The notes below the pieces were generated by a model, which did not search any database, was not told the DNA's origin, and saw only the letters and a program-made list of their open reading frames with translations. DNA of 64,000 nt. Origin: Pilaira anomala. Taxonomy: Eukaryota > Mucoromycota > Mucoromycetes > Mucorales > Mucoraceae. The stretch is taken from positions 62,001 to 126,000 of the forward strand of contig JAIXMQ010000044.1 in NCBI GenBank assembly GCA_025716855.1, read 5' to 3'. Position numbers and translations under genes: made by a program. Shown here piece after piece: positions 10,010-23,134 of this stretch. Numbering within the stretch: the stretch's first letter is position 1; every line of letters starts with the position of its first letter.

Positions 10010-10813
10010 AAACTGTTGACTGAAGATAGAATTGATGAGGTATGTAACGCCATACCTGTTGAAATTCTAATACATCTTTTTGCCAGACATTCTAAACGAT
10101 AAATCATTTAATGTTATAATAAAACTCCATTCTAATTATTTTAATAAAGTAAAAATAAATATCATTTTTAGGCCTATTTGATTTACAAGTTCATTTGACA
10201 TAAGCGTAGTAGGAAAGGCTATTTGCTAATTATGTTTGAACAATCCACACGTTTGAGCTCATGCCTATAAAATCAAATTCATTTACCTTCTAATTAAAAA
10301 CAATTTAATATCATCACCACGTACAGATATATAATTGGGTTAACGCACTTTATTACAATAGAAGAGTCCCTTTTGGCTACCTGCTTGACGAAATTTAACC
10401 AGTAGTTATCCTTTGCTTTTTAAAACATCGCTCATCAGATCGAGAGATAACTAAAATGACTTGTCATTTAATTGGATTTCAATTACTCGGTAAAAAAGAG
10501 GAGCTTAAAGCGCTTAATTTAATAAAAATCGATCTACACTTTAGTCAGAGGATGATTGTGTTGAATATCACTCATTGCTTATGAAAAGAATAAATTTTTA
10601 TTAACAAACGATGTCATATGGTTACATACCGTAGTACGGCTCATGTAACTCATACAAAAAAAAAAAGATGATGAAAAAGTGGAAAATACTTTATTAGTAT
10701 AGAAAATATTACATCATGAGTGTAAATACTCGGCTTCTTTATTTTTTTATTAATAAAAGAAAAAAAAAAAAAAGTAAAGAGGGGGGATAATGTACAAAGG
10801 GAAGTTAATTTTT
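10010..10813. other. Intergenic, no gene seen
   Basis: AT-rich sequence with only short open frames and an A run near 10758. The last part is the 3' flank of the glycosyltransferase gene. Confidence 0.5.
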
Positions 10814-12058
10814 TTACCAGTTTGTTTTTTTATTGTGCATTGAATCTAAAAATTTAAAAATTGCACCGGGTGCAGCGGACCATTTATCTCTCCAGTGATA
10901 TGCAAAAGTCTGTCTAACTCTGTTTTCATCAAAGTTGGAATTCGAGAATAAACTTGGAAGTGAATTTGATTTTCTACATTGAGATGGGTCAGTGAAGCAC
11001 CAAGGTAAAATCGACCAAGGTTTAATGCCATGATGTAATACACGTCTATAAATTCTATAGTATAATTTTGATCCAAAGATTTCAGGCCCAGTGACCAAAT
11101 ATCTTTTTTGAATATCGACTGCACCATCCTTAGCTTGAATCCGAGCCTTGAATAAATCCGTTGCACCTTCCAATATCTCGCAGACATAAGGTGAATTTTG
11201 ATGAAAATGGAATAAAGCACCTGTAAAGGGATTTCCAAACATACCGGTTGAACAACTACCTTGTGCAATCCATTCATGTTCAAATAAAGGGGATAAATCT
11301 CTTACGAACATTGTATCTAAATCAAACCATACTCCACCATAACGATAAAGGACCAACATTCTTAATAAATCATCTTTTCCTTTTCCATCATTTGCTTTTG
11401 CAACCAAAGATCGCCATGTATCCACATAAGGCTCAATGGGTGTATCTTTTGCTAATTCGTTTGGTTGAATCACATTATAATTAATTCTATCTGTATTTGT
11501 TTCTGATTTCAAAAGATACTTCCAAGCATTCGATCCGATCAAATTTTGTTCATCTTCTTCCGGAATCCAAACAGTCAATGTATGATTCGTATTTTGTGTA
11601 GCTGCAAATGATCTTAAAGTCGATACCTGCTTATCTTGAAACTCGTTTGTCATATTAGACGACCAGTATGTATGAAATATTTTTTTTCCAGAGTGCGGGT
11701 ATCTTTGAGGTTGAAATAATGCTGCAAAATCATAACAAGTATGTGCTTCCCATACTGGTAAGCCAGGTACAAAGTTCGCACTAAACTTTTGATTTCCTTG
11801 ATAATAAGGACTACTCGTTGAGATATTATCAAAACACCTCGAGAGAGGTTCAACTACAAGTGGCTCTGGTGGTGAAAACCAGTTTCGAACATACACATGG
11901 GCATTCACCTCTAATCTACACAGAACAAAAAACGAGATGCCAACCAATATTACTGAAAGGAGTCCAAGTTTTATTAGATTGCCCACCAGTCTTTTATTTT
12001 TCTTTACCCAAGTTGCTCCTTGCCTGGCTTTCTGAATTGTCGAATTAAGCCATAACAT
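10814..12058 (-). CDS. DXD-motif glycosyltransferase, type II membrane protein (Gly_transf_sug / alpha-1,4-GT-like)
   Basis: One exon, 414 residues, with ATG at 12058. A short basic cytosolic tail (residues 1-30) is followed by one membrane segment (about 30-48, LGLLSVILVGISFFVLC), which is the topology of Golgi glycosyltransferases. The catalytic part starts near residue 125 with KIFHTYWSS. Its core is KDDLLRMLVLYRYGGVWFDL with the DXD metal/nucleotide-sugar site at D246-L-D248. A conserved C-terminal AYHWRDKWS follows. This is the pattern of the sugar-binding-region-containing-DXD family, to which Och1-type and alpha-1,4 transferases belong. It lacks other Och1-specific features that I can point to, so donor and acceptor sugars cannot be named. 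Likely role: glycoprotein or glycolipid elongation in the Golgi. NxS/T sites are present, for example N134MT. Confidence 0.85.
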   Translation of the reverse strand: MLWLNSTIQKARQGATWVKKNKRLVGNLIKLGLLSVILVGISFFVLCRLEVNAHVYVRNWFSPPEPLVVEPLSRCFDNISTSSPYYQGNQKFSANFVPGLPVWEAHTCYDFAALFQPQRYPHSGKKIFHTYWSSNMTNEFQDKQVSTLRSFAATQNTNHTLTVWIPEEDEQNLIGSNAWKYLLKSETNTDRINYNVIQPNELAKDTPIEPYVDTWRSLVAKANDGKGKDDLLRMLVLYRYGGVWFDLDTMFVRDLSPLFEHEWIAQGSCSTGMFGNPFTGALFHFHQNSPYVCEILEGATDLFKARIQAKDGAVDIQKRYLVTGPEIFGSKLYYRIYRRVLHHGIKPWSILPWCFTDPSQCRKSNSLPSLFSNSNFDENRVRQTFAYHWRDKWSAAPGAIFKFLDSMHNKKTNW

Positions 12059-13058
12059 GGTTATTATTAAATTTTTTATGTTTTAAGAAAAAAAAAGAAA
12101 GAAGAAATAGAAAGGAGAGAAAAAAAAAAGAAAAAAGAAAAATAATATATCTAATTACCTAATTTAGGCCAATTAGTAGTAGTAGAAAAAAAAAATAAAG
12201 AACAAATAAAGTGTCAATGCTCTTATTGTTTGGGTCTTGCATTTGTTACCATGGTTACTAAAATGTTACTTGCCCTTTAGATTTCCTTCAAAAACGTAAC
12301 AAATGAGTTCAACGTTTAGCACATGTAGAACAGCTATCGATTTCCCTCTCTTTTTCTTTTTAGGCCAATCAGACGAAACAAATGAACTTCCGTTACTGGT
12401 CTAGCGGATCAGCCCTTATTTTTAGTGTTAAGGTTTTCAGCCTTTGTTTATGTTTTGTGCAACTTTTTGGAGATGATCATCAATATGTCCTCACATAAAA
12501 ATATTGACTCGGTGGAATTCCATAGATTAGAAGTATTATTTATACAATAATCCACCGAGAAACAGAAACAGTTTTTTTTTTTCAAGAAAAAAAAAAAAAA
12601 AAGGGACTTGTCGGATTCTTCTTTATAACTGTGTACTAAAAAAATATATATAAGCCTCTTTTCCTAGAAACATTCATTGCTTTGCATTGATTTGCGTCAG
12701 GTCATTCAAATAGAAAGCGGAACTTAATACAGAAAAATATACTATTGCAAATATTGTAAAGAGCGTTAGTAACGCCGAGATAGTATTATATCATATCATT
12801 AAAGTTTTATTATTATATATATATATTTGGTGGTATTAATATTTAACGTTTTTGTTATTAGCAAATGTGTTATTTTGAGAAGAAATTCATTACGTATACT
12901 GGAAAGGCATTGCATATATATATATATATATATATGTATCATTGTGTGTCATAGAGAAAATAGAAGAATAAAATTACAATATAGAATGAGAAGGAATGTG
13001 CGATGAAGGGTAGAGGTACAAGATAAAAAGTGTAAAGAAAAGAAAAAACAAATAAAAA
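12059..13058. other. Intergenic between glycosyltransferase start and RasGAP end
   Basis: About 1 kb holding the leader of the glycosyltransferase gene and the 3' flank of the neurofibromin gene. Purine-rich near 12086-12150, with (TA)n runs near 12816-12827 and 12915-12935. No gene seen. Confidence 0.5.
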
Positions 13059-16000
13059 CTATTCACAGATCAAACGCAGTAGTTCACTGATTAACCCTGC
13101 ACTTACAATAGTTGATGTATTCATTGACCCAAAGTTCAGTTCACCAAGTGCGCTAAATCCGATTTGTTCCAAATAAAGACGTTGATGACTTAACTTTTCG
13201 TTGATGTTAAAAGCTGGTTCTGAACATGCAGTGATTAATATATCTTTGACTGCTTCAATGAGCGTTACATTATCACTTGATACAACAATTGAATTCATTT
13301 TGGGTATAAGAGAATCGTATCTATTTAAATAGTGAGTATATAAAGTTCAAATTTTTCTAAAAATGTACTTACACTAATGCAAACACTTCTGGTGTAGAAA
13401 TTGCTGCTCTAGACAAGAATCCGTACAAGAAAAGACGTTCTGCCTCATTCTCTGCTAAACTAATCATACCAACCAAGAATGACACCAGTAGAATACCCGT
13501 AGTATTATTAGGTATTTCAATGACTCTCCAAATTACTGCATATAATTGGGACGGTAAAGTAAAGCTTTCCACATCAATATCATGAATACCCGCCAATCGT
13601 AATAACTCACGAAGTGCATCATTTTTAGCTGCAAATGGCAATAAACCACAAAGATAACCCAAACATCTTGAATCAATCGTTGTTGAAACTCGATTACTCT
13701 TTGTTTCAATCTCTAAAAATGTGGTCAAGCATACAAATATAATCTCTCTTGCCTCTGAGTACTTGAATCCCTTAAGTAAAGCACCTGTGATTGCAAAAGA
13801 GAATTGAGTATCAAAGCTAAGACCTGCTGCTGCATCAATTTCTTGTGAGACCATAGAGAAAGAAGCACGGGATTCCATCAATACACTTTCAACTGATCGA
13901 TTATCAAAGTACTTGTGTGCATCTAAAGTACGTAAAACAGCATGAAGTAATTTCACGGCATGAGAGAAAATACGACTGTGGTTCATTTGTACCATAGAAA
14001 TTGCAAGCCAAAACATGGGCTTTAAATAACGAGAGTTCGCAGAAAGGTTATCAATGATATTTGTTAAGCACATCAAGATACTGATGACCAAGTAAGGATC
14101 TGATTCATTAAATCTAGATAATTCGTTACGAAGCACAATTAATATCTGGAATAACAAATCATCATCAATTTCATCCTGTGCAAGACAGCCTAGAATGACA
14201 AATGAACGCGGTTGAAGAGCTGGGTTGAATTGGAAGGTCATACTTGTAACTAGACTCATCCAACGAGCATGCCAAGTGTTTGCCATATCTAAATATGAGT
14301 AACGTGATTAAAATATTGTACTTTTTTTTTTTGAAAACATGTTTACTAAATTACCAATAGTAGGTGCTGCATAATTCGTAGCATCCAACAATAACCGAAT
14401 AATAATCTCAAGTGAAGCAAGACTCATATTTTCCACATTGTCCGTCATAGTATCTTCGGTAATTGTAAATGCATTCGCATATGATTTACTTAACCCGAAA
14501 TGCACACGATATTTTCCATCACAGACGTCATCCAAGACATACTTTAGTTTCTTTCGATTTTCAGGTCGAATGCTCTTGTTGGTTACAAGTGCATGAATAC
14601 AATTCACCACCAGTTCATGTACAGAAGACCGAATAAACGTAGGACCGGTAGACACAACCAACGCAATAATATGAAATATCTCTGCAACATAGGGCATCTC
14701 TACATCTTCTGTATAGAATGATAAAGTCAGCAAAAACCGAATTAAACACCCAATTTCATGCCATGCTTGATGCTTGATAAGTGATTGTTTACTGTTTTGT
14801 GAAGTGCTCTGAAGTACTCTACGTAATCGGTTAATGACCTTTCCTCGAATCGCATTACTGTTCATCGTCACAAGGGTATCCGCTATAGCTTCTGCTTGAA
14901 GCGATCCAATTCCATTCTCTACGGAGAACTGAATTAACGAATCAAGCACTAAATTATGAAGCTCGTCAATCTCTCTTAATGTATTCCAAATATTCTTTTG
15001 GATATGTGGATAAGCCTAGATAAAGGAATTAGAATTTACTATAACTATTATCTTATTACACAATTAATAACTTACGGAAGACTTTTCTGCAGTGATAACA
15101 ATCAAAGATTGAATAACTTCTCTGACTTTCATTGCTTCATTGCCATTGGGAGCGTTAGCGTATAACACAAGGTTCTTTAACCAAGGAACCATATATTCTA
15201 AAGTAATAATACGTCTTGAAGGCTCCGAGTTAGATCGATTGAACCCTAATATACATTCATTCAAGAACTCTAAAGTCAAATGAGGTTCACTACAAGCCAA
15301 GTGTTCGCTTGTTCGAACAATGAAATCCATACTATTGTAGGGAATGCATAAATCTATATATTTTATATCAGTTAGTACACATAGTTGTATCCAGTATTCA
15401 AGGTTGTTACCTCTAGCATTCATCAATTGTGTGTTAATAGCAAATCGGAACGACGTACATAGCGAGTACAATAAATTGTAAGCTGTCAGACGAAGCGCAG
15501 GATCTTCACTTCCAATATTTAATAAAGCCATATTAAGAATTCTTCCAGGTACATCTGCTGGGCGAATACCATGATTACGGTCAGTGAGATGAGTATCAAA
15601 ACTCTTTTTTTGATCCATAAGATACTACACATTTGTAAATAAATAAGGCATTTTTTTTTTCTACATTTTTTTTTTATCACTTTGTTATTTTTACCTTATA
15701 TACTGCATCTCGATTGGGAACAGATAAAACCATAGTAGCTTTTCCACTATCATAGGTAATATGTATTTCTCCATCATCTGTAGGCTTTTTGTTGAGTGGG
15801 ACAGCAGGTAAAAAGACATCTACAAGATCATTCAAGCTATAAACGTTATTTAAAATCGTGTTTAAGCTCCAAAATATCTCTTGTTCTCGTATCTAAGGAA
15901 AAACGATATTAATATTGATCCCCTAAATATCATTCCTTCTCTCTTTTACCGTAGTCACTTGGAAATATTCTGCACCAATCTTGATAGTAACGGGAATAAG

Positions 16001-19000
16001 TGATTTGAATCGAGTGATTAGATATGCATTTGTGATAGTCATACCCATCTCTTTCTCAACTTCGTCTATATATGAAAAAAAAAAACGGCTCAACATGCAA
16101 TACGTAAAATATTAATGAAATTAAAATTACTTACGAGAATCCTTGGGTAAACGAATTTCAGAAAGAGCAATATAATTTGTCAGCTCGGTAATGGTATTGG
16201 CGAATTTAGTTCGCTTCACTAATTTGTTTGTCAAGATTCGAGGCAACTTACGAATATAACGTTGCATATGGAAATTTGGGTTAAATAAATGAAGATTAAT
16301 TAAATAATCATTCATTTCACTAAACACAAGTTGAAAGAATTGGTTCAACCAATGTATAGGAATTTCATTATCTTCACAGAACCGTGTCAAATCAAATAAT
16401 AGTTCAAACGGTTGATTGAGATATGGTTCCATCACCTATTAAAAGATTAATATAAAAGTAATAGAGCAAGCTTATATATCACCTACTCTCAACATATAAT
16501 ACAATAACAATTCATAATCAATACTTTCTCCAACCGTATTACGTGAAATAAAATAAAATACTGGTCTTCCCTCTTTAGAAACACCGCTTTGATAGAACAC
16601 ATTTAATGAACTGAGTGCACTTAGATCACGATGCTTGTTTCTACGCACAAATTCGCTATAATAATTATTACTATTCACCAGTGCATAATTTCTAGACGTG
16701 TTTAATTCATTTTGTGCAATATCACAAGGTGCACCCAGCTGAGCCAACAAATTAGAAAACTTATCCATTGTTCGCTTCCACTCTAACAGCTTTTGTGTAT
16801 CCGTACTACTTCTTGCACGACGCACAGATAAATCTCTGGAAAGCTTATCAAGGTTATCTGAGAGATAACGATGCAAGTTCTTGAATGAAACTGTGTCCAT
16901 TTGAATATTTCGAGCTCCATTATTTTTGACTGTAGTAAGATTACCCTCAGGCACAGACGAAATTTCTCGTAAGAAACTAGCGACACGGTATAAATTAGCC
17001 GTGATGAAATCATTTAATGAGATTAAGTGGGTTTCTTTAGCACCAAACATCATATTGTTGGCTAAATTTTGCATCATACGCGTTGCTTGTAATAATAATT
17101 TTCGAATTGTCTTTGATCTAGGAATATATTGTTTAGAAAGCCCAGAGTTTTCAGGTGTAAGAATTGCAGGATTAAATAATCGCAAAAAGACAAATCCACC
17201 AACTGAGGTCTTGGAAGCATCAGGAAATCTTTTGTTTACTGCATCAACAACAAGTGCAAGTTCTTGACGGAACAATCTAAAGTAAGAAAAGTTTGTAACT
17301 AAAAATATATATCTCACAGCTACTTCTTTTTTTTTTGTATTACCTTGGTGCATTTTGTGTAGAGTTGCAAATCGCTTCTAAAAGAATTTCAGTGGCACGG
17401 CAAACATTTTGTTTGTTTTTCAAGATGGTTTCGTTCGGTCCTACTTTTTGAGGATCCATTTCCCAAGTTGTTTGATCGTCAGGTAAGTTATTAATTTTTT
17501 CTAAAGCTGGTTGAAGTGTGAATCGAATATAATCGGTACATGTTTCTCGTGCAAAGATAGATAATGTACGTGTTGCCATATTAGTTCCTCTAAACAATGT
17601 AGCCTCTTGTTCTAATAAAAATATTTAGCTCACTTTTAAAGTAAAATAAAAACGCAAAGTTGTTTACCTGTTGAAAAGACTTCTCTATCAATAATGGCCT
17701 TCAAGAGAACTAGAGCCTTATTATGAGATTCAAAACAGTTCAATAATACTTCTGCTACACCTGCTGAATCTGCCGCTGGACAAACATCACAAAGGGAAAG
17801 TGCCACCTCAATATCTGAATCCACCAGAATCTATAAAACAGTATATGTTATTCTCTAGCCTGCATAAATATAGACATCATATGCATGCATATATCATTAC
17901 CTCGACAAGTTTTTCATAACGATCAGTAATAATACTTTCTGCCAACGTATCAAATTGAGCGCCCTGGTTAAGAATATTTGTTAAGACCTGCATGAATGCA
18001 GTTCTTGTACGTATATCTTCATGATATCCCATCGCCAGTGTAGACTTCAATCCAGATTCAACATTAGCATTTAAGAGATTTGATATAGCATTTACAGCTG
18101 ATTCTTTTAAAGGTCCCCAATATTGATAAGAATCAGAAGGCTTTATAGATAAATTATGTAAATCTCTATGGCTCTTTACAGATGTATTCGATCCAGGTAA
18201 TGAAACCGTATTTGACTCAGCCTATAAAACGTTTTTTTTTTGTTAATATTTAGTGGAAAAGAAACGAGATTCGTTTTTTTTTTCTTACCTCATATTGATG
18301 ACATCTATCCAGTAATTGGGTAAAGAATACAAAGTATTTCTGGAATAAGCGATTCTTACTTGAGGTGCGATCAGTGTCTCTTGTTTGCACTTCTGTAGCT
18401 TGAAGAGGTAATTTATGCAATATAGTAACAATTGCCTTTAAACATACTTGATCTAAATCACGTTGAACCTCCTTATTTTGAGAGTTACCCGAGACTACAG
18501 CAGATTTATTCGTAACACGCTATTATGGAAATGTATAAGTAAAATAAGAAGAATACAATACAAAAGTTAGAGTCATTATTCCCACTTACCAAAGTAAAAT
18601 CACTGGTCCATTCAACTACGATTTCAAGTAATTTATTTCTTACACGCACATCATCACGAATAATAACCTGCTCCTTCTTTAACATTAGAACCTCTGTAAG
18701 ATGACACATCATAATCATAATACGCATGGTTGTATAATTTTCATGCGGCAATCGATTAATATAACTAGCGAACTGAATGATAAGAGTACTAAAATCTACA
18801 CTTAATAGAGCATCGTTCGGGTCAACTAATCGATCTAAAACCATTTTTAGGACAAGTACTGCTTGTTCAACAAATAGTGTATTTGTATTATCGCAAATCA
18901 CTTCTCCATTCGCATTAAAACAATTTGCCATATTATTTTCAAGGTGTCTGAATAAAATTGCATAAAGTGCGGGTGAAAGATCACCACCAAGTGTATCTTT

Positions 19001-22000
19001 GACCCCTTCTCTTATTACCACATTGTCCGAAGTTAATAAATCAATCATTTCTATAATAAATCTTTCAATCATGATAACAGGAGCAATGGGTGAAGAAATA
19101 CGATTGTCGCCTGATTTTGATCTCTTTTCATCCATCAGTTCATCATCGATCATATCTGCGGCTAATCTACATCCACCTAATGCTGCTAAAAATCCAGTAT
19201 AATTTTGCCATTCAGTTTGTTTTTCATCGTCTGTTTCGATTCTTCCGACAGGTACAGGTCCTTGTGCTGCTTGAGCAGCAGCAGCCTGTGCTGCAGCATG
19301 CGCTGTTCTAACGGAAGAAGATCTTAACTTTTCATGTCGAACCAAACCTCCAATTTTTTTAACGGAAGAAGTTGATGTTAAAATAGTCAATTCGTTGAAA
19401 TCTCTCAATGAATCCATTCCAAATCGACTCACTACCTGGGTCAAGACCTTCCATCTTTTCCAAACTTCTTCCCAAGAGGCTAGGATACCTGGCGTAGGTG
19501 TTGTAATCATACGAAGGTATTTTCTTACTCTCTTTTGTTGTGCCTTTCTACCTACAAATTGGGTCTTTCTTCCACCTTGTATCACAGGTTCTTCGTATGA
19601 AAGATCCTCATAGATTTCAATGTTGTGACTAAATGCCATCATACCTTGACTGATTCTTGATGCTGTATCTACTACACTGTCCTCATCTATCATTTTGGCT
19701 TCTGTACACATGTGTCCTAAACATTTAGTGGCAATTGAACAAATATCTGGTATAGGAGAACATAAAGTGACTAAGAGCGCAATTTCCAAAGTAACACAAG
19801 CTTGTAAACGATCATGACTATCAGTGATTTCATGCGAGGTTTCCTAATATAAAAGCACAGTTTTTTTTTTTTTTTTAAAAAAAAAATCCTCCCTCATCAT
19901 ATCTATCTATATATATTTCTTACCATAACACTACTTAAAAATATATTCCTAGAGATCAAAATTTTAGCTAATAATTCCAAATGAGATTTTAAAAGTTCTT
20001 CACTTTGTCGATTATCCAATATTTGTCTTGCAATTGTTAAAACCGATTGGGAGGATATTCTCCAGAAATTAGCAAGTAAAGTTCCAGAAGGGCCCCAATG
20101 TTTGATAATAGATGGGTCGTGTAACTGAATTAAACAATCTACTGCGCATCGTCGTACTCGCCTATCTGTATGCTTTAATAAGTGAATCATAGATATCATA
20201 ATACTAGCATTTTCTTCTACTCGAACATTATCTTCAGATGAACCCTACAAAAGATAGTAAATATAAAGTTCATCTTCTTATTTTATATCTATGTAAACCA
20301 CTTACAAGTAAAGCACTCAATGGATCCAATCTAAATAATTTCAGAATGCTTTGAAGTAAACCAGCAACATTTTGAGGTTTTTTGTCCGCACCACCATTCA
20401 TCTTTTTAGATCCAGAGGTAGCACCAGATGAAATATCAGATCTAGATAATGCACTTGAGGCACTAAGTTCTTGTTTCACAGTTTGAATAAAGATACGTCT
20501 CAGTGGTGCACAAATAGAATCGTACATTGAATTGATTGTGGGATTCCATGGTAATGTTTTTTCTTCCAAGATGACAGAGAGACAAGCATTAATAAAGGCT
20601 TGTTTAAATACAACAGGCACATCATCCTCCAATAAAGTAGGGACTAATGTCGAAAGTGTCTTTTTAGGGTTTAAACATAATCTAGCCAAGAAATAATCTG
20701 TCACTAATGTCTGATGGCTGATATTATAGCCTAAATTTAAAGAGGATGCATCGACTGCAGAGGCACGGGAAAAATCCCAGATTTTTTCTCGTAAAATATC
20801 TTCTACATCTGCTGCGATATGACGGAGTATAGTATCTTCCTTTGGGGAAATATAAGTTGCTGCTTTACATAGGTCAACATAACAAACCGCTCCAATTTCT
20901 TGAGTTCGAGAAGCTTGTAATGCCTTTTTTAACTGACGAGGAAAACCAGTCTAGATATAAAATAAAGGGTTGGGTGAGTTAAAAACGACAGTGATAGATA
21001 ATATTGAAGAATCATTATTTTTTTTATTTTACCCTTCGATTTTGTAACCCACGATCATCTAGAAAGGCTTGTACTAAAAGATCTGGTGTCAAAGCCAAAA
21101 GAATTGTTTGTAATGGCCAAAGCACAGACTTTTTACGTGAACTATCAGCTGAAACATTACACATATCAAACAAAATCTCTGATCCAGCCAAAGGTCTACT
21201 ATTACTTGCACAAATTTCTGCAAATTGAGAAGGTCTCATTTCCATCCATTTCCAAATTGCCATCCTCATCATTTTAGCAAACAACAACTTGCCCTGAATT
21301 TTCATGTTTAAAAAGTAAGGACTTAAATCTAGAAATGATAATGAGTTAAAACAAATATATAAATAATCGAAGCTATGTATATAATTTTACCTGATAAAAC
21401 AGTATGCAATTTTGGTATATTCAAACATGCAAAAGCCAAGATTCTCACTTCAGGAGGATTGATCTCTGAACTCTCACTGACAGCACCCAAGATATTCACA
21501 GCATTTTTAATTTTTGCATAATAGGAACTCCAATTACTTGCACTAACGTAATACAAAATCTTTCCCGAAGTTGTATAAATTTCTCGAATATATTCCAAAG
21601 TCTGTGGATCCAGTTTATTGTTTGAAGTTGAAGGTAAAGTTTCATTTGTATGCTCAGAAGAAGACAAGAGTGAAACTTGATCATGACTTTCTTCAATAAC
21701 ATGCATTTGACTTAGAAATCTACTCATCAATACCAAAAGAAATGTCACAAGCGCTTCATCAAGTGGTGGAGGGTCAATTTGAACATCGTCATTTAATGGG
21801 CGAGATTTAGATGTCTTTTCAGATATAGTAGAACTAGAAGAATTTGTAGTATCGTTACCACTATCATGATAAGCACCTGTAGCTACTGCAGCTGCATTGG
21901 CTTCATCAGTTACATTTGTTTCTCGAGAAATTTTAATCGCTTGTTTTTTATACCAGGTCCAATGATGTTGCAAACATGCTGATAAAAGTCGAATGATAAA

Positions 22001-22498
22001 TAACTGAGATTGTAATACATCAAATGGGATATAAGGATCTATCGATGTCTGCGCTAAAGGTTGAATATTCTAATAATTATTAAAAATCAATAAAATAATT
22101 AATAGAAAAAAATATGCACAATGTTACCTTTGAAACTGATTCTAATACGAGTGCTAATTGATTAATGATTATTGGTAATTTATGAACTGATAGTTCGATA
22201 ATTGCAGCCACTAATAATAAATTATGTATTAAATATCGTGTGTGTTGTGTGCGGGAAAAAAGAGATAAGAATTTTTTTTTTTTTTTTTACCTGTTTGCTG
22301 AGTTATTGGATCTTGTTCTAAACTTTCAATCGTTCTTCCTGTATTATTTATTGGTAACTATAAAAGAACGAGAAAAAAAAAAAGAGAGAGAGAATTTTTA
22401 ATATCAAAAAGAAAAAAATTACTGCTTTTTTTTTTCCACTTTACTCGAACTTCAACCCGTTTTATTAAGCTGACAATTAGCTTTGCATTCGCTCTCAT
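13059..22498 (-). CDS. Neurofibromin/Ira-type Ras GTPase-activating protein
   Basis: I place 20 exons: 22498-22445, 22357-22291, 22210-22128, 22069-21391, 21328-21033, 20950-20306, 20244-19924, 19843-18590, 18519-18289, 18221-17901, 17830-17668, 17611-17344, 17276-16487, 16435-16135, 16065-15950, 15892-15695, 15624-15076, 15015-14355, 14288-13373, 13320-13059. All phases close, giving 2724 residues (human NF1 about 2800). The N-terminus (LIVSLIKRVEVRLPINNTG) resembles NF1. The RasGAP domain shows the arginine-finger loop TLFRGTNMATR (candidate catalytic R1379) and the FLRLFNPAILTPE signature (from residue 1491). It is followed by a Sec14-like segment (REGRPVFYF-type sequence, KEGRPVFYFISRNTVG), a PH-like segment in exons 14-16 and a long helical-repeat C-terminus. 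It should switch Ras off at membranes, antagonising cAMP/PKA and MAPK signalling. An Ala-rich insert (AHAAAQAAAAQAAQ) lies in exon 8. No inactivating break was found. Shares an upstream region with GatB. Confidence 0.93.
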
Positions 22499-23134
22499 TC
22501 TCTACAACTAACTGACTAAATGAAGTGTGTTTTCTTGATGTCAATAAAATAATAATATAATATAAAAATAATTTGCTTTTTTATATATTTTAAAAAAAAA
22601 GTTTATGTCATATAGAGTTAAAGAAGAAGAAGAAGAAGAAGAAAAAGAAAATAGAATTGGAAATAGATAAAGTGTCACAAAAAAAAGTTTGATTAAAAAG
22701 GGACTTACAAGCGTTTTCGCTACTTTAACCTTGTCCTTTTCATACGTGTTCCCGTACCACTTTCAATATTATAGATTATTTATTTAAAAAAAAAAAAATC
22801 GATCTGCTGATTTCCCAGTAAAGGTTAAAATTTTATTAAATTTTTAAAATTCACCAGTATGTGCCAGCAATCGCCATCACCACCACCCCAAAACCTTTTA
22901 TAGTGTATTTCAATGTTACGATTCCCTCATCTTGGGTAAATAGATCTCATTACTCTCCAATCGATCACAGGGTCTCACAGAAGAGCAAGAGAAGGAGTAT
23001 GATACTAACCTGATTAAAATCCCAGGGTAAAAAATAAAAAAAAATAAAATCTTGCAGTTCCGCTTCAAATAGAATTATTGACTTGAACCTGGCACCAATT
23101 TTGTTGTTTTAACCTTGTTGTTCAATAAAGCATA
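22499..23134. promoter_or_regulatory. Divergent intergenic region between the RasGAP gene and GatB
   Basis: 636 bases separate the two start codons, which point away from each other, so both promoters must lie here unless an upstream leader exon exists. Seen: a GAA repeat near 22622-22648, several A runs, a CACCACC block near 22878, and an AATAAAG-rich leader just before the GatB ATG. No specific factor site is claimed. Confidence 0.5.
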
